This document shows positions 61,929 to 64,000 of a stretch of DNA of 64,000 nt, piece by piece. The DNA is from Actinophytocola sp. Lineage in GTDB: Bacteria; Actinomycetota; Actinomycetes; Mycobacteriales; Pseudonocardiaceae. The notes beneath the pieces are model-generated. The model saw only the letters and a program-made list of their open reading frames with translations, was not told the DNA's origin and made no database searches. Position 1 is the stretch's first letter. The number at the start of each line of letters is the position of its first letter. A program made the translations under genes and the position numbers. The DNA lies in NCBI GenBank assembly GCA_009377395.1, contig WHUB01000011.1, positions 1 to 64,000 of the forward strand. The letters run 5' to 3'.

Positions 61929-63026
61929 CTACGGGCCGGCGGTTTGGCGGCGGTGAGACGTCAGCACCCGGCGGGTCTGCTCGGCGAGCTCCAGGTCCTC
62001 CCGCGACTCGACCACGAGCACACGGACCGGACGCCCCGGCGCGCCGATCTCGCGGTCGGCGTCGCCTGCGCTGGTGTCGGCGTCGTCGACGCCGACACCG
62101 AGGAACTCTAGCCGCGCGCACACCTCCGCACGCAACGCTGCGTCGTGTTCGCCGATCCCGCCGGTGAACACCAGTGCGTCCAGCCCGCCCAGCGCGGCGG
62201 CCATCGCCGCGATCTCCCGGCACAGCCGATGCCGGTAGACCGCCAGCGCCCGCCGGGCCGGTTCCGCACCGGCCTCGGCCGCCTGCCGCACCTCGCGCAT
62301 GTCGCCGGAGCCGGCCAGCCCGGCGAGGCCGGACCGCTGCTCCAGGCCATCGGCCAGCTCGTTGACGTCGAGTCCCTGCCGCAGCAGCCAGAGCAGCAGG
62401 CCCGGATCGACGCTGCCGGACCGGGTCGCCATCACCAGCCCCTCCAACGGGGTGAAGCCCATGGTGGTGTCCACCGACCGGCCGCCGTCGACCGCGCACA
62501 GCGACGCCCCGGCGCCGAGGTGACAGGTCACCACCCGCAGCCCGGCCGGGTCCCGGCCCAGCAGCGCCGCCGCACGCCGGGCGGCGTAGCCGTGAGAGAG
62601 CCCGTGGAAGCCGTAGCGCCGCAGGCCCCAGCGCTGCCGCCACGCGGCGGGCAGCGGGTAGGTGGCGGCCGCATCGGGCAGGGTCGCGTGGAAGGCGGTG
62701 TCGAAACACGCCACCTGCGGCAGCTCGGGCGCGACCTCGCGCGCCAGGTCGATGCCGTCGAGCGCGCGCCGATTGTGCAGCGGCGCCAGCTCGTCCGCCT
62801 CGGCGATCCGCCGCCGGACGTCGTCGTCGATCCGCGCCGGGGCGGTGAGCGCGGGGCCGCCGTGCACCACCCGATGCCCGATCGCCGCCACCTCGGGCAT
62901 TTCCCGCAGCAGCGTCGAGTCGTCGGCGGCCGCGAGCACGGTGCCGTCCGGCCCGACGACGCGGAGCTTCACGCTGGACGACCCCGCGTTGACGGTCAGC
63001 ACCGTCAGCCCGGCCGCCACGTCCAC
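61929..63026 (-). CDS. ackA: Acetate kinase AckA
   Basis: A 365-residue enzyme, shorter than the 400 of many homologues, that makes ATP and acetate from acetyl phosphate. Core motifs: [41 protein letters not shown] and [22 protein letters not shown] start overlapping the xfp stop by 22 bp, so the kinase follows phosphoketolase in one operon and consumes its product. Confidence 0.95.
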   Translation of the reverse strand: MDVAAGLTVLTVNAGSSSVKLRVVGPDGTVLAAADDSTLLREMPEVAAIGHRVVHGGPALTAPARIDDDVRRRIAEADELAPLHNRRALDGIDLAREVAPELPQVACFDTAFHATLPDAAATYPLPAAWRQRWGLRRYGFHGLSHGYAARRAAALLGRDPAGLRVVTCHLGAGASLCAVDGGRSVDTTMGFTPLEGLVMATRSGSVDPGLLLWLLRQGLDVNELADGLEQRSGLAGLAGSGDMREVRQAAEAGAEPARRALAVYRHRLCREIAAMAAALGGLDALVFTGGIGEHDAALRAEVCARLEFLGVGVDDADTSAGDADREIGAPGRPVRVLVVESREDLELAEQTRRVLTSHRRQTAGP

Positions 63027-64000
63027 TCCCGCACCTCCGGCAGGTCCTCCCCGGTCGCGCGGATCCAGTCGTGGTGCCGGGTGCGCTCATCGAGCATCCG
63101 CTGCCGCAGCCGCACCGCCGCGGGCCCCAGCGACGGCACCCGGTCGATCACGTCGATGACCAGCTTGAACCGGTCCATGTCATTGCGGACCCGCATGTCG
63201 AACGGCGTGGTCGTGGTGCCTTCCTCCTTGTAGCCGCGCACGTGCAGCCCGGCGTGGTTGCCGCGACGGTAGGTCAGCCGGTGGATCAGCCAGGGGTAGC
63301 CGTGATAGGCGAAGATGACCGGCGCGTCGCGGGTGAACAGCGTGTCGAACTCCCGGTCGGTCATGCCGTGCGGATGCTCGGTGTCGGGCTGTAGCCGCAT
63401 CAGGTCGACCACGTTGACCACCCGCACCTTCAGCGTCGGCAGGTGCTCGCGCAGCAGTGCGGTCGCGGCCAGCACCTCCAGCGTGGGCGCGTCACCGGCG
63501 CAGGCGAGCACCACGTCCGGGTGGCCGTCGTAGTCCGTGCTCGCCCACTCCCACACGCCCGCGCCCCGGGCGCAGTGCGCCAGCGCCTCGTCGAGCGAGA
63601 GCCAGTTCGGCACCGGCTGCTTGCCCGCGACGATCACGTTCACCAGATCCCGGCTGCGCAGGCAGCGCTGGGCCACCGCGAGCAGCGTGTTGGCGTCCGG
63701 CGGCAGATATACCCGCACCACCTCGGCCTTCTTGTTCGCCACGTGGTCGATGAAGCCGGGATCCTGGTGCGAGAAGCCGTTGTGGTCCTGCTGCCAGACG
63801 TGCGAGCTGAGCAGGTAGGTCAGCGAGCCGATCGGCCGCCGCCAGCCGAGTCGTTTGTGGACGGACAGCCACTTGACGTGCTGGTTGAGCATCGAGCTGA
63901 CGATGTGGATGAACGCCTCGTAGCAGTGGAACAGCCCGTGCCTGCCGCTGAGCAGGTAGCCCTCCAGGAAGCCCTGGCACAGGTGCTCGGAGAGAACCTC
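63005..64000 (-). CDS. xfp: Phosphoketolase, C-terminal part (continues beyond window)
   Basis: The last 331 codons of a thiamine-diphosphate phosphoketolase, which splits xylulose 5-phosphate or fructose 6-phosphate into acetyl phosphate and an aldose phosphate. Recognisable segments: [56 protein letters not shown] and [15 protein letters not shown]. The 5' two-thirds lie beyond the right edge. It is upstream of ackA. Confidence 0.95.
   Translation of the reverse strand, partial: EVLSEHLCQGFLEGYLLSGRHGLFHCYEAFIHIVSSMLNQHVKWLSVHKRLGWRRPIGSLTYLLSSHVWQQDHNGFSHQDPGFIDHVANKKAEVVRVYLPPDANTLLAVAQRCLRSRDLVNVIVAGKQPVPNWLSLDEALAHCARGAGVWEWASTDYDGHPDVVLACAGDAPTLEVLAATALLREHLPTLKVRVVNVVDLMRLQPDTEHPHGMTDREFDTLFTRDAPVIFAYHGYPWLIHRLTYRRGNHAGLHVRGYKEEGTTTTPFDMRVRNDMDRFKLVIDVIDRVPSLGPAAVRLRQRMLDERTRHHDWIRATGEDLPEVREWTWRPG

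Overview
The window is a 64 kb stretch of high-GC actinobacterial chromosome. Frequent GTG starts, strong G/C third-position bias, mycothiol synthesis (mshC), a complete Pup-proteasome cluster and gene order shared with Mycobacterium tuberculosis place it in the Actinomycetales. A FabI/InhA with a short substrate loop, no mycolate genes, and Pseudonocardiaceae-like intergenic repeats suggest a mycolate-free relative such as Amycolatopsis or Saccharomonospora. The genus is an inference. No rRNA, tRNA, CRISPR array, insertion sequence or replication origin was seen.

Layout. 1-0.5 kb: the 3' end of a second ferrochelatase-like gene, a repeat element and a small membrane protein. 0.6-13.7 kb: a block matching Mtb Rv1475c-Rv1486c (locus tags from memory): tauE-like, acnA, ripA-like NlpC/P60, mobA-like, moxR-DUF58-VWA, trmL, fabG-inhA-hemH and a conserved hypothetical. 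13.8-17.4 kb: accessory genes, namely a subtilase with a tiny inhibitor/propeptide-like partner and a P450/TetR divergent pair. 17.4-51.5 kb: a second block matching Mtb Rv2130c-Rv2089c: mshC, PAC2, metH, HAD, hisE-hisG, RecB-like nuclease, M50 protease, trmI, mpa-dop-pup-prcBA, pafA-pafBC-tatAC-helY, DUF4333 proteins, 5'-3' exonuclease, pepE and an Lrp regulator. It is interrupted by two VapBC modules (one decayed), a methyltransferase and an orphan ParA. 51.5-64 kb: SGNH hydrolase, AraC/KASIII pair, an NHEJ locus (ligase with decayed phosphoesterase domain, Ku, separate Pol), a frameshifted DUF1906-SH3 secreted protein, a VKOR/DsbA disulfide pair, and ackA with the 3' part of xfp.

How the genes work together. 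The ATPase Mpa, the depupylase/deamidase Dop, Pup, the 20S core PrcBA and the ligase PafA form one proteolytic pathway in one direction, followed by the PafBC DNA-damage regulators and Tat export. FabG and FabI serve type II fatty acid synthesis. Ku, ligase and Pol make a split end-joining set. VKOR reoxidises DsbA. Xfp and AckA turn sugar phosphates into acetate and ATP.

Most noteworthy signals: a family of intergenic elements made of 12-13 bp motifs repeated every 19-22 bp and then repeated in inverse orientation (12.8, 18.6, 53.0 kb, and a relative at 0.1 kb); a 165 bp near-perfect hairpin at 48.7 kb; an Eis-type acetyltransferase with a large in-frame internal deletion; a ligase whose phosphoesterase domain has lost its active site; the subtilase/small-partner pair; and the duplicated hemH tail at the window edge.
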